Shown: positions 46,324-57,982 of the stretch, in pieces
Numbering within the stretch: position 1 is the stretch's first letter
Layout of the letters: the number at the start of each line of letters is the position of its first letter
From: Cantharellus purpuraceus
Lineage: Eukaryota > Basidiomycota > Agaricomycetes > Cantharellales > Hydnaceae
DNA length: 64,000 bases
Assembly: GCA_025174535.1 (NCBI GenBank)
Contig: JALBUN010000004.1
Coordinates: 868,001 to 932,000 of the forward strand
Direction of reading: 5' to 3'
The notes under the pieces: model-generated
Seen by the model: only the letters and a program-made list of their open reading frames with translations
Told to the model about the DNA's origin: nothing
The model's database searches: none
Position numbers and translations under genes: made by a program

Positions 46324-46427
46324 GAGCTGCATGCACGGGACTGCGCGCGAAGGACGGCCGTCAGCAGCAGTTTAAATCAGTCACGTGATCACGTGCTCTC
46401 GCTGGTACACGTTCATTGTTATAGTCC
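46324..46427. promoter_or_regulatory. Shared USP/CIA1 promoter with two CACGTG boxes
   Basis: Only 104 bp separate the two start codons. CACGTG occurs at 46382-46387 and again at 46390-46395, two bases apart. CACGTG is the site of bHLH factors such as Cbf1 (established knowledge); which factor binds here is unknown. Confidence 0.55.
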
Positions 46428-47712
46428 ATGTCCCATGCTTATATCATAAAGCCCTTAGCGCAGCTTGCAGGTTCGTCATGTATCGATGTCATAAATTGAA
46501 CATGTCCAAATTGTCCTTATACAGGGCATAGTGAAGTGGTATGGAACATAGCTTGGAACCCTACAAAGCCACTGCTTGCATCCTGTTCCGCTGATAAATC
46601 TGTCCAACTCTACAGCTACACTTCTTCCTTCTCCCCTAAGTTCTCCCTGGCTTCAACTATCGCGACTGAGCACTCACGTACAGTCCGTGCTGTCGCCTGG
46701 ACGCCATCTGGAGAGACTTTGGCTACTGCGTCTTTTGACTCTAATATCGGAATATGGGAGCGAGCGAGAGAGGGCAATGAGGAAGAAGGACAGAGCGCAC
46801 AGGGAGAATGGGAGTGTGTGAGTACTCTGGAAGGCCATGAGACCGAGTGCAAAAGCGTGGCCTACTCTTGCACTGGGACGCTACTCGCTTCATGTAGTCG
46901 CGACAAAACTGTGTGGATATGGGAAGGTACTCTCTCGGTGCTTGCAATGTCCATTCACCCACTTATAAAGTCGTGCAGTGCAGCCTGATGCAGAATTTGA
47001 GTGTCTAGGTGTCTTAATGCACCACTCACAGGACATCAAACACGTCGCATGGCATCCCAAGGACGAGGTCGTGTTTGTCCCTTATATTGTCAGTTTAGAT
47101 CTCGACTTATGTCTGCACTTCACAGAATAGATGCTCGCCTCCGCTTCTTACGATAACACTATAAATCTTTATCTGGATGATCCAGATGACGATTGGTATC
47201 CAGCGAGTACCCTCAAAGGTCACTCATCCACAGTTTGGTGTGTGGCGTGGAGTCCATGTGGAAACTATATTGCATCGTCGAGCGACGATCTAACTGTCAG
47301 AGTATGGGCTCGTGTGCGCGAGATTACAGGGAGTGTGCGATGGGATTGTGTAAATACACTGGTTGGACACGAGCGATCTGTGTATTCGGTGACTTGGGGA
47401 CCGGGCCAAAGTGTCGGCAGATCCCTAGGATGGATTGCGAGTACGGGAGGCGACGGGAAAATCAACGTTTGGGAACTCACAGTATGTGTTGCAAGGTTTT
47501 TCATCTTTCATTGCTAATGACTCCTTGCTCAGGCTCCTGAGGGACGTGTGGTAGAAAGCAGGCTTATTGCTCATATTTCTTCTGCACACGACGTCAATGA
47601 TGTGAACTCCATATCATGGTGTCCTAGCTCAGGCATGGAAAATATCCTTGCTACAGCGGGAGACGACTGTCTGGTACGTATATGGGAGGTGGCTTCTGCC
47701 CACACAGAGTAA
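46428..47712 (+). CDS. CIA1: CIA1/CIAO1, WD40 protein of cytosolic Fe-S assembly
   Basis: CIAO1/Cia1 is a seven-bladed WD40 propeller of the CIA targeting complex, which hands iron-sulfur clusters to cytosolic and nuclear enzymes. Start at ATG 46428 (MSHAYIIKPLAQLA). The first intron, 46471-46524, joins in frame to GHSEVVWNIAWNP. WD repeats follow: LLASCSADKSVQLY, TLATASFDSNIGIWE, LLASCSRDKTVWIWE, MLASASYDNTINLY, YIASSSDDLTVRVW, WIASTGGDGKINVWE, ILATAGDDCLVRIWE, each with the usual GH/WD-type spacing, seven in all. Introns near 46924, 47072 and 47482. Stop TAA at 47710-47712. The length suits the family (about 370 residues). Convergent with COQ8 downstream (128 bp). Confidence 0.93.
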
Positions 47713-47840
47713 ATATAGTAAAAGTTGCGTATGTGGTGCAGTATAGAGAACCTTTGACCTCGTACTTCTCGTTTTTCTTGGAAAGCTGAATGCGTGGCCG
47801 ACAAGGCCATTAGGCTGATATAACACCTTAGTTATCTAAA

Positions 47841-50001
47841 TCATTGCACTCTATTTGTTGGATGATCTTCGCCTACCACCTTTTGCCATAGATATCTACA
47901 GTCCACTTGTGCACCTAGCCTTCCTGCCAGCAAAAATGCACCACTCAATTTTCTAAGTTAAAGGATGAGTGTCGATGATTTGTTCGCGAAAAATTTGATC
48001 ATATCGGTACCTACCTGTTGAGGCTGTACGTCTCTCGGGGGGGCGGGGTCAGTCGATTATTCAACATTATGGGAATCTGGGCCCGAATGTCTTCTGTGAT
48101 ACGTGTCCAATCTGATCCCCTGGTAAACGAATATGGTTGAGTTGTTGAATCGCGGAATGGAGTCCCGAGAAGGTGCATTGAAGTCAAATGTGCGTTAATC
48201 ATGACCTAGCATCCTCGTCGGCATGCGCTTCATTGGATAAACGTCGCAAAAGGATTACCTCATTCTCGCCGCCAACCAAATATTTCAGCCTTCGGCTGTA
48301 TTCTATGCATGCTTCTCGATTCTTTTCAATTGCGGCAGTGAGGAGTTGTAACCAATCGTCAGTGAATACCTTGGAGTATTCACGAGTCGCTCCAAAGTCT
48401 ATGAGTTCTATCTTTGAGGGTGAAGTGTTATGTCAGCCCACGAGAAAGGGTAAAACTACTACAAGAATTGGACCTGACGGGTATGTGTATTCCACAAGAA
48501 ATTTGTCCAATTGGGATCAGTCTGCATCATTCGGAATTCGAAGAGCTCCCGCAAGCATAATTCAATAATTCGTGAGGCGATCTTAATAATGAACCAAGTG
48601 AAATGAAGGAAAACATGGATAAATTTGAAAGTACCTGATTTCGGTCATCTTGTGACAGCGTGTTGACAATATCGCCACCGACGCTAAGGCCATTCATTCG
48701 CTCCATCACTAACACTTGTTCTGTGCTTCTATCCCACACCCATGGTACTCTGTATCGCGAATCCGATTTTATCAAATCCATTTCGCGATACTTGCGTATG
48801 TAGTGCGCTTCCCGTCTGTAGTCGCATTCGTCCGCGAGCTCTTCTTTGAATACCTAGATGTCAAGTTAGTGACTATTAGTTTATGGAAGTATGACCATCC
48901 TGAACTTTGATCGTACTATCCAGAAAAAGACCTTTGGGTAGCAGAACCGATGCTCCGAGGACCAGTTTTAGATACCCAAGATCAGAGGAGATGGATCGTG
49001 CAATATCTGGAAATTGTATTTTTATAGCAACTTTCTCCTCTCTGCCTGTCGGTGAAGAAGAGGCTTTGAGAACTCCCAGATGTACTTGACCGATGGACGC
49101 TGAATGGGCAGGAACGGGGGTGAAGGAGCTGAAGTGTGAGCGCCACGATGGTCCTAACGAGGATGAGATTACGTGCTTGTGGGAGGAGAATGAAATGGAG
49201 ATGTGATAATGAGAAAAGAAACATTGGCACCTCCATCTGCCAGTGTGGCATGTAATGAGCAGCATCCTGCACTCTGCGAAAAACTCGCTCCAGTTCTGAA
49301 GGTAAAACATGTGTGTCTGAAAACGCATGCTTCAATGCCCCATTATTGCCAAGTGGTAAGGATCCTATATACCTTGGATACTCAGAAATTGGCCCATTTT
49401 CAGAGCTGCTCCTCGCATTCGTGAAAGTTTGGATACAAGGCGATTCAAATTAGTTTCTGTCATAAGAAGTGAACCGTTCTGTGCTTCAGTCCTGTCATTT
49501 CGAGATGAGCGACGTAGTATTTCAGAGGCAACGCCGTAGCTCAGAGATGCGGCGAGACCTAGAAGATTGAGCTGATGGTGTTGACTGGCATGAAGCTAAC
49601 TCACCCCCGTAGTGGAAGAGACGCCCCAGTCGCGAAGATGGAACTTTGGATGCTCGTAGGGGGGGTTCTACATTAGACACGGGTTTGTGTCGCTCTGCAG
49701 GACTATTCTGTTGGGCCACATGTGCACTGGGAACTTGCGACTCTATAGCATGCTTTTCCTCCATCGGTAGACCACAAGTCGTATGTGTCTCAACGTTCAC
49801 ATGAGGTGGTGTACGATTGGAACACTGTTCATCTTGTACTGACGGAGCGACTGACCTTTCGTCGATCCGTCGTTGTTTACTTGGGACAGTGCTCCATGCG
49901 CAAGCTGCAGCCTGTTGCATGCGCAACTGAGCAGCATGACAAAATATGACGGTGAGAGAGTCAAAGATGCAATAGCAGTTATAGATGTCGTTGGGTCGCA
50001 T
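47841..50001 (-). CDS. COQ8: COQ8/ADCK3, mitochondrial UbiB-family atypical kinase
   Basis: Coq8 is an ATPase/kinase-like protein of the mitochondrial inner membrane needed for ubiquinone synthesis. I start it at ATG 50001 (MRPNDIYNCYCIFDS), though the frame is open a little further. Motifs in order: SSRLGRLFHYGG (about 49630), the family-specific KxGQ motif in AALKMGQFLSIQ (about 49405-49380), the loop SASIGQVHLG (about 49095), the nucleotide-binding Lys in VAIKIQFP (about 49025), VLMERMNGLSVGGD (about 48710), the catalytic TDPNWTNFLW (about 48510), and the DFG motif in ELIDFGATREY (about 48400). The last exons give LTPPPRETYSLNR and KLSGAFLLAGRLGAQVD, stop at 47841-47843. The alanine-rich loop is less Ala-rich than usual (AHSASIGQ). 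At least seven short introns. Confidence 0.9.
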
Positions 50002-50363
50002 CCAGTGCACCTGTAAGGCGGACTCCACCTGTATAACATCAATGACTAATCCAACTAGACATACGTCATACTAAGTGGACACCCCTTCCTTCGGAAGGAC
50101 CCAATGAGGTGGACACCACATGCATAAACAACAGGGCGATAGAACCAGCTTAAGCTGAAACCCAGCCTTTGATGCTCCACCATAGTCTGAACTTAATCCG
50201 ACGTCAGCCCAAAGTGGAGCAGCGGTCCAGGCTGACATCCCTTTGTAAGGGCGACTTGTGATGGACAACCATGGCCAGTGTTCATGAAACCCTCCTGGCC
50301 ACTCCCCCCAAACACACCTCCTTGGTGTTCAGAAATTTCTGCTCTGTGCCTGACAAGGGGGTG
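50002..50363. other. COQ8 upstream flank, then unassigned repeat-like sequence
   Basis: The COQ8 promoter should lie at 50002-50070. From 50072 a stretch with AAGTGGACACC and GAGGTGGACACCAC motifs looks like the end of an unidentified element; no gene seen. Confidence 0.35.
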
Positions 50364-51398
50364 TTGGGATGGGAATTCCCAACCAGGTGTAGGGGGTCTT
50401 TATTGGGGTCTATGCAGTTCTAGACTGTTGTCAGATCATGATACTGGAGATGCAGGATAAGCAGAGAGTATGGGTGGTAGTCATCTGACTCGTCAAATCA
50501 AGGGTTCACCCTGAGCCTGGCTCTATTAGAATAGCTAACTTGTATAAAAAGGCAGGTAGATTCCCACCAAAAAAGGATGATCTGATTAAGTCCTACAAAA
50601 ACTCTCCTAGACTGATAGGTTATGGGCCCCAGCTGTAACTAAATCTATTGAAATTGTCATTTATCTAGCCCATATCAAATCCACCACCTACTAAAAGTCA
50701 CCAACAATGTCAAACACTGCAAACACATATAAAGTCAATCTGCTAAACAGTGATAACTACACTGCATAGTGATGATGCCTTGAGTGGATACTCAATGACC
50801 CAGACCTATGTGAGGTGACCATGGGTATGGAGATGGTTCTGGTCCCATGTTATGCACTAGGTCCAATGGAAGGTTGGAGTTGAGGTCAGGTTCAGGTCAG
50901 AGTCAGAGTTGTGTCAGGGTGCATCGTGGGGGTCAGAATGGACTTGGCTTCAGCTTATGTGGTGTGCCCTCACTAATACCTGTGTCTGAGATTTCAGAGA
51001 TGGAGTAGGACTTAGATAGTTTGGATTGGACTTAGGAGCTGGATGTGATTCAATATTTGAACTGGGGAATGAAGTCCCCAGTAGTATGACTTAAATACAT
51101 ATTCAGAAATCTAATAATAATTACTCTGGTGATGGGTCTCCAAGGCCAACAGCCTTATGTGAATATGTCCAAGTCTGATGGGGATGGATGTCTGGTTCCT
51201 ATGGTGATGCTGATGCATCAGCAGAACTGGAGACAGATGGGCAGAGTCGATGATGATGATCAGACAGACTAATGGAGATGTGATGGTTTCCAAATGGAGT
51301 ATAGATTTCATATGCACAGGGATCTGGGTGTTAATGAATATAGTTATAACATCCCAGCCAAACCTGGAGTGGTCACCCCAGCAGAACAACAGGCAATC
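50364..51398 (+). pseudogene. Copia-like LTR and gag start, interrupted by LTR D4
   Basis: TGTTGGGATGGGAATTCCCAA at 50364 looks like an LTR start, with a TATAAAAAGG box near 50543. At 50708 a gag frame begins MSNTANTYKVNLLNSDNYTA and, after a stop, gives WILNDPDLCEVTMGMEM. Removing LTR D4 joins it to AKPGVVTPAEQQAI, the Ty1/copia gag N-terminal pattern (LNSDNY ... W ... TAEE-like). LTR E3 cuts it at 51398. The exact LTR end is not resolved. Confidence 0.6.
50848..51351 (-). repeat. Solo LTR D4, TSD TCCCA
   Basis: 504 bp, reversed D. TCCCA at 50843-50847 and 51352-51356. Strongly CpG-decayed compared with D1. Confidence 0.9.
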
Positions 51399-51558
51399 TG
51401 TAAGTACCCTAGGTACTTACTTATGTAGTGTAGATATTGTATGTATATATCTACAGCATTCCACTAGGGAATGCTGTCATCTTGGTAGACATATGCACCC
51501 ATAGGGGGATATATAGTTATTACATAATCTGTGGATCCAAGTATACATGTGGGTCCAC

Positions 51559-52068
51559 TGTTATGCACTAGGTCCAATTGTGGGGTTGGAACTTGGATCA
51601 GAGTTGGGGGTCAGAGTCAGAGTCAGGATTGGGGTGCATCATGGGGGTTGGAATGGACTTGGCTTCAGCTTATGTGCTGCACCCTCACTAATACCAGTGT
51701 CCAAGATTTCAGAGATGGAGTATGGCTTAGATAGTTTGGATCAGACTTAGAAGCTAGGCATGATTTGATATTCAAACTGGGGAATGAAGTCCCCAGTTGC
51801 ACAACTTAAATACATATTTGAAATCTAATAATAGTTACTCCAGTGATGGGTCTCCAAGGCTGGTGGCCTTACATGAATATGTCTGAGTCCGATGGGGACA
51901 GATGTCTGGGTTCCTATGGTGATGCTGATGCATCAATCAGAACTGGAGGTGGATGAGCAAGGTCAACAGTGACAATCGGACAGACTTAATGGAGATGTGA
52001 TGGTTTCCAAATGGAGTATAGATGTCATGTGCATGGGGATCTGAGTGGGTCACAGGGATCTGGGCATT
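51559..52068 (-). repeat. LTR D5 (first of a D tandem)
   Basis: Reversed D, missing its last ~20 bp at the junction with D6. The left duplication TCCAC is at 51554-51558; its partner lies after D6. Confidence 0.85.
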
Positions 52069-52655
52069 TGTTACGCACTAGGTCCAATTGGGGGTCGGAG
52101 ATTGGGTCAGAGGTTTGGTCAGAGATTGGGTCGGAGGTTTGGTCAGAGGTTTGGTTGGAGGTTTGGTTGGAGGTTTGGTCGGGGTTGGAGAAGGAGTCAG
52201 GTACATCGTGGGGGTCAGAATGGACTTGGCTTCAACTTATGTGCTGCACCCTCACTAATACCAGTGTCCGAGGTTTCAGAGACAGAGTACGACTTAGAGA
52301 GTTAGGATCGGACTTAGGAACTAGGCGTGATTCAATATTTGAACTGGGGAATGAAGTCCCCAGTTGGGCAACTTAAATACATATTTGAAATCTAATAATA
52401 ATTACTCCGGTGATGGGTCTCCAAGGCCGACGGCCTTACATGAGTATGTCCAAGTCTGATGGGGACGGATGTCCAGGTTCCTATGGTGATGCTGATGCAT
52501 CAATCAGAACCGGAGACAGATGGGCAGAATCGGCAGTGACAATCAGACAGGTAGATGGAGATGTGGCAGTTTCCAAATGGAGTATAGATTTCATATGCAC
52601 GGGGATCTGAGTGGATCGGACGGGGATCTGGGCATTAATGAATATAGTCATAACA
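52069..52655 (-). repeat. LTR D6 (second of a D tandem), right TSD TCCAC
   Basis: Complete reversed D of 587 bp, longer because of a GAGGTTTGGT(C/T)G-type tandem at about 52100-52190. TCCAC follows at 52656-52660. Confidence 0.88.
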
Positions 52656-52942
52656 TCCACATGTAGAAGCAGAAGACTTTTAGACAAACACACTGTATAT
52701 CACATTGCCCAACCAATATATCTTGGTTGATTTCTGTGCTGGTGTGAACTTAGTCACACTCCATTGGAAGAATCAGTAGATTCTTCCTTCTAGCCAGTGC
52801 TAAAACTGGCTGTTGTTGGTGTACAGATGTATACCAACCCTCCCAGTCGCTCACATAAGTGAGCGACTAGTAGACTAACCTAGTTAGCCTACAGATGTAG
52901 AAGGAAAAAAGTCATAATGACCCAAAGTAGAATGAGTCATGC

Positions 52943-53459
52943 TGTTATGCACTAGGTCCGATTGGGGGTCGGAGGTTGGGTCAGAGTTGGAGCGGGAATC
53001 GGGGTGTGTCGTGGGGGTCAGAACGGACTTGGCTTCAGCTTATGTGCTGCGCCCTCACTAATACTGGTGTCTGAGATTTCAGAGACAGAGTACAACTTAG
53101 AGAGTTAGGATCGGACTTAGGAACTAGGCGTGATTTGATATTCAAACTGGGGAATGAAGTCCCCAGTTGGGCAACTTAAATACATATTTGAAATCTAATA
53201 ATAATTACTCCGGTGATGGGTCTCCGAGGCCGACGGCCTTACATGAATATGTCCGAGTCCAACAGGGATGGATGTCTGGGTTCCTATGGGGATGCTGATG
53301 CATCAATCAGAACTGGAGATGGATGGGCAAGATTTGGCAGTGACAATCAGACAGATAAATGGAGACATGATGGTTTCCAAATGGAGTATAGATTTCATAT
53401 GCACGGGGATCTGAGTGGATCAGATGGGGATCTGGGCATTAATGAATATAGTCATAACA
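52943..53459 (-). repeat. LTR D7, 3' LTR of a minus-strand D element
   Basis: 517 bp, reversed D. There is no matching duplication at its two ends. On its right is the element's interior: PPT-like GTATCTCTCC (reverse of GGAGAGATAC), then the antisense gene. Confidence 0.85.
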
Positions 53460-53539
53460 GTATCTCTCCATTTAAGGCTGAGCCCCTGAGGCCTCATGTC
53501 CATGGATTGAATAGGTGAGACAGTTGGGTGCAGTTGGAG

Positions 53540-55275
53540 CTATACTGGGGGTCTGGAGACATATAAAAGGAGGGCATGATTGAGGCCTTATCCTCAACAA
53601 TGTCAAACCCTTTGGCAAACATGAGTGTGGCTGAGCTTGAGCAGTTTCTCATGGCTTGACGGAAGGAAGAAGAAGAGGAGTGGAGATGGAAGGAGGAGGA
53701 GGAGGCAGAATGGAGACGGAAGGAGGAGGAGGAGGCAGAATGGAGACAGAAGGAGGAGGAGGAGGAGGCAGAATGGAGACGGAAGGAGGAGGAGGAGGCA
53801 GAATGGAGATGGAAGGAGGAGGAGGAGGCAGAATGGAGATGGAAGGAGGAGGAGGAGGCAGAATGGAGATGGAAGGAGGAGGAGGAGGCAGAATGGAGAT
53901 GGAAGGAGGAGGAGGAGGCAGAATGGAGATGGAAGGAGGAGGAGGCAGAACGGAGACGGAAGGAGGAGGAGGAGGCAGAATGGAGATGGAAGGAGGAGGA
54001 GGAGGCAGAATGGAGATGGAAGGAGGAGGAGGCAGAACGGAGACGGAAGGAGGGGGAGGAGGCAGAACGGAGATGGAAGGAGGGGGAGGAGGCAGAACGG
54101 AGACGGAAGGAGGGGGAGGAGACAGAACGGAGACAGAAGGAGGAGGAGGAGGCAGAACAGAGATGGAAGGAGGAGGCTGAGGCGGAACACAGACGGAAGG
54201 AAGAGGAGGAGGTGGAGTGGAGATGGAAGGAGGAGGTGGTGGAACAGAGACAGAAGGAGGAGGAGGCAGAATGGAGATGGAAGGAGGAAGAAGCGAAGGC
54301 TGAGTGAGCACACAGGGTCAAGGAGCTTGCAGCCACAATGGAGGCTGTGAAGCTGAAGGAAGTGGAAGAGCAGGCACACAAGCTAGAAGCCGCCATGGAG
54401 GTAGAGGAGGAGGTGACCAGGGCAGGGGCAACTAGTTACCCAGGGAGTCCAAGTGTGCCAATATGGGTGGGAATCCCTGAGGTCACCATTGTCTCGATTA
54501 CATGGACAGAGTTGACCTGTCTGACAACTGTCCCTCCAGTAGGCTCACCATTGCATCTGCAGCCATGGCTGTTATTTGCAGTGGGTGCGGCTGAAGAAGA
54601 TGATGCAGTGGAGACAGAGAGGGCAGAAGTGGAGGCAGATCCTGATGCCAACATGGAGCTCAATGCAAATGCAGAGCCTGAGGTGGGTGTGGATGTCAGG
54701 ATGGATATGGAGCTGGATCCGACCTTGAATTGCTACAAGGAGATGGCTTGGGTAGCCGCAGTTGAAGCTCACAACAGGGCGGAGCTATATGCTGCTACCA
54801 CCAAGAAAAACCTTGAGGTCACAGTCTTTTCATTGAAGGCGCACCTGAGTGCTGATACAGAGAAGTGGGAGGCAGATCGGAGGGTCATATGGTGCAAGGC
54901 GGAGAGTCGCGTATTGGTGACTTGTAAGAAGGAGCTGCATGTTGCTAGGTCAGTGATCCAGCTTCGCAAGTGCAAGATGGAGAAGGCGGCAGTGGAACAG
55001 CAGGACAAGGAGGAGGAGAGAGAGCACTTGGAGGCCACATCGAGAAGGAGTGGACCACCCAAGGCTCTGGCTCTGATGGAGCCATTCAGCAGGCCTGGCG
55101 TAATTTGCAACTTGTGTCATGATGTGGGTGTGGAGTGTGTATGGCCCACTGGTCCAACTTGCTGCCTTCGGTCCTGCAATCATTGTTGGGGTTGGAAAGG
55201 AGGGTGTAGGATCAATGGAAAGTTCAATCCCTGAAGTCAGAGTGTCAAGCCCCAACTAGTGGTACAAGGAGGTGT
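53540..55275 (+). pseudogene. D-type antisense gene copy 1: Glu-rich repeats, coiled coil, Zn2Cys6-like cluster
   Basis: TATAAAAGGAGG at about 53562 precedes ATG 53600 (MSNPLANMSVAELEQFLMA). The same frame holds to 55234 with two TGA stops (53657 and about 54306). It encodes: an array of roughly 20 units of the type EEEEAEWRxK (53660-54300); a coiled coil (KLKEVEEQAHKLEAAMEVEE, about 54350-54415); an acidic middle (GAAEEDDAVETERAEVEAD); a Lys/Glu-rich helix (about 54960-55050); and CNLCHDVGVECVW then CNHCWGWKGGC, again C-x2-C-x6-C twice. A TGA at 55233 and LTR A4 at 55276 end it. The layout parallels the antisense gene of element C. Adjoins 3' LTR D7. Confidence 0.75.
53684..54300 (+). repeat. 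Tandem repeat, ~30-bp units (GGAGGAGGAGGAGGCAGAAT...)
   Basis: About 20 units of 27, 30 or 33 bp, all multiples of three, varying at the ATGGAGAYGGAAG positions. It yields long spurious frames on both strands (Pro/Ser-rich on the minus strand); only the Glu-rich frame is continuous with conserved flanks. Confidence 0.9.
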
Positions 55276-56704
55276 TGTTTTGGAACCCGCAAAATTATGG
55301 TGTTAGGGCAAACTCTAAATCACCACAATTCCGTGAATGAACAGCTGAGAAGAATATCAAACCCTGCTGCAGCACAACTCCAGAAACAATTTAATGTTTG
55401 TACTTTGGTTACAATCCTTTGTATTGGTCAATGCAGACTATACGCAGAAAAGTAATATGTTTCTTAGCAGCAAGAAATGAATAAGACTTCCAGAGTCTAG
55501 AGTTCACGGACGATTAGGGGTCCAGATATTCCAAAAAGAGGGGAATGCACTTAGAGGCTAAAGGAAGTAGGTGGATGAATCCAACCGTCCAACCAGTGGC
55601 ACTCTGAAGCAGGTAACAGCAATGTGTGAAGTAGTCTAGCAACTGCTTCACACGAGTTCAAGATTCTAATGCTCTGCAAAGGCAGTACACACTAGTAACT
55701 TAAACAAGAGCACTAATAGCAGGACTATCAACAGACAATCTCACCCTGTAGATTCGTAGTCACGTGAGGCAGATACTACACTCACGCCCAAAGCAGGAAT
55801 ATCACTACTTTGAGTGCAATCAAGTACAGTTACACTACTGTAAAAGATCCTTGAACTGGTAATCAACAGTTACTGAGATAGAGGATGACACTGTATGTCA
55901 CTCTAGTCACACTGGTGTGCAGAAGATGGGTAGAATAGGTTGAATATGTTACTATTTCAGAGGCAGAATGGCCTCCTTATATATTGTATTTACAGGGGCT
56001 GAGTAATGCTTCTGGAATATTCTACCTATTAATAGATGGAAGCTACTGGAAGGTTGTGGAAGGTGGAAGAAAGGGGTAGAATATTCCAAGCCAATCACAG
56101 GTTCTGATCACTGGACTAACACTGATCAGGAGCTGAATAATGGTTCTGGAAAGTTCTATCTAATAATAGAGGGAAACAGCTAGAATGTTATGGAAAGGGG
56201 TAGAATATTCCAAGGCAATCACCTGATTTGATCACCCATCAGCTGATCTGATCCCTGAACTAGGCACTGATCAGGCAAAAAGAAGGGTGTCCACCCTGTT
56301 TTCTGCACTGGTTTGGACAGCCATGGATAGCCAGATCTCAGGTGATGATCTCCATGGAAAATAGTGCCCTGAGAGGCTGTGGTTGTTAAGTTAGAGAATA
56401 TTTATTGATCAGAGACATCTGAGCTTGAATTCAGGCTGAATGCCTGGTCCAAAAGGGGAGAGCCGGCTGCGCAAAGGTTTGTGGGCGCCTATGGGTCCAC
56501 AACTATAGCACAGCAGAAATAAATGATTCTGAGCCGAGTTCTGCATGGAATATTCCCGAAAAAATATGGAAAAATAGAGAATATTTGAATAAGTCCATTC
56601 CAGGTACAAGCATCAAATATATGCTGATATTTAGGAATGGAAAAGCAAAGAATAGCACATTGGTGCTGCATATTTTTTGATAGGGAAAAGGTGGTTCCCA
56701 TACA
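55276..56704 (-). repeat. LTR A4 at an inverted D-element junction
   Basis: 1429 bp, reversed LTR A (TGTTTTGGAACC...GGTTCCCATACA). The flanking pentamers GGTGT and GACAG do not match. Each side is D-element interior, in opposite orientations. Confidence 0.88.
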
Positions 56705-57854
56705 GACAGTGTGGAATGGTTCCATTAGAGCCAGAGCCTTGGGTGGTCTGCTCCTTTTTGACATGGCCTCCAAGTTTTCCCTCTCCTCCTCCTTGTCCTA
56801 CTGCTCCACTGCAGCCTTCTCCATCTCACACTTATGAAGCTTGATTGCTGACCTAGCAACATGCAACTCCTTTTTATGAATTGCTAGTAGGCAATCCTCC
56901 ACCTTACACCATATGATCCTCCAACCTGCCTCCCACTTCTCTGTATCAGTGCTTGGGTATGCCTTCAATGAGAAGACTGCAACCTTGAGATTTTTCTTGG
57001 TAGTAGCAGCATATAGCTCCATCCATTTGCAAGCTTCAACCACACCCCAAGCCATCTCCTCATAATGATTATTTGAGGTTGGGTCAGGCCCTGTATCTGT
57101 TCTGACATCCAAACCCACCTTGGGCTCCACATTCACATCAAGCTCCATGTCTGCATCAGGATCTGCCTCTACTTCTGCCTTCTCCACCTCCACTGCATCA
57201 TCTTCTTCAGCTGCACCTGCTGCAAACAACAGCCATGGTCGCCAGCACACCGGCAAGTCTACCAGTGGGGCAGGTGTTGGACAGATCAACTCCATCCGTG
57301 TAACTGAGATAATGGCAACCTTGGGAGTCTGCACCCGTACTGGCATGCTTGGACTCCCCAGTTGACTAGTTGCCCCACCCTGGTCACCTCCTCCTCTACT
57401 TCCATGGTGGCCTCTAACTCATGCACCTGTTCCTCCACTTCCTTCAGCCTCATGGCCTCCATTGTGGCCACAAGTTCCTTGACCTTGCACACTCGCTCTA
57501 CTTTTGCCTCTTCCTCCCTCTGCCTCCGCTCTGCTTCCTTCTCCTCCTTCTATCTCTCCTCCTCCTCCTCCTCCTCCTCCTCCTCCTTCTGTCTCTGTTC
57601 CATCACCTCCTCCTCCTTCTGCCTCCATTCTGCCTCCTCCTCCTCCTTCTGTCTCCATTCCACCACCTCCTCCTCCTTCCATTTCTGTTCCACCACCTCC
57701 TCCTCCTTCTGTTTCCATTCCACCACCTCCTCCTCCTTCTGTTTCCATTCCACCACCTCCTCCTCCTTCCGTTTCCATTCCTCTTCCTCTTCCTTCCATC
57801 AGGCCAGGAGCAACTGCTCAAGCTCAGCCACATATTTGCAAAAGGATTCAACAT
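56705..57854 (-). pseudogene. D-type antisense gene copy 2 (truncated, reversed)
   Basis: From ATG 57854 on the minus strand (MLNPFANM). It shows a 4-bp deletion near the start, the shared TGA, a shorter EEEE-V-EWK array (about 57800-57500), the middle region with GAAEEDDAVEVEKAEVEADP (about 57215-57160) and AATTKKNLKVAVFSLKA (about 57005-56960). LTR A4 cuts it right after ALALMEPF, so the zinc cluster is missing. Upstream (57855-57982) it has the same leader as copy 1, ending at LTR D8. Confidence 0.75.
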
Positions 57855-57982
57855 CATTGAGGATAAGACCTCAACATGCCCCTCCTTTTATATGCCTCCA
57901 GACCCCAGTATAGCTCCGACTGCACCCAACCATCTCACCTATTCAATCCATGGACATGGGCTCAGCCTTAATGGAGAGATAC

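Larger units (their letters stand above)
51399..52942 (+). repeat. LTR family E, copy E3, carrying the D5/D6 insertion
   Basis: E sequence at 51399-51558 resumes at 52656 and runs to 52942, where LTR D7 begins. It includes the GACTAACCTAGTTAGCCTAC palindrome near 52873, as in E2. Confidence 0.75.

Noticed and set aside
53684..54300. CRISPR-like array
   Set aside because: Units abut without unique spacers and encode a protein repeat; the DNA is eukaryotic.
53603..54379. Long Leu/Pro- or Ser-rich frames on the minus strand across the tandem array (258, 220 and 300 codons)
   Set aside because: They are complements of the Glu-rich repeat; unit lengths divisible by three keep all six frames open. 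Only the Glu-rich frame joins conserved flanking protein sequence.
57504..57860. Pro-rich and Ser-rich plus-strand frames at copy 2
   Set aside because: Shadows of the reversed antisense-gene copy, whose minus-strand frame matches copy 1.
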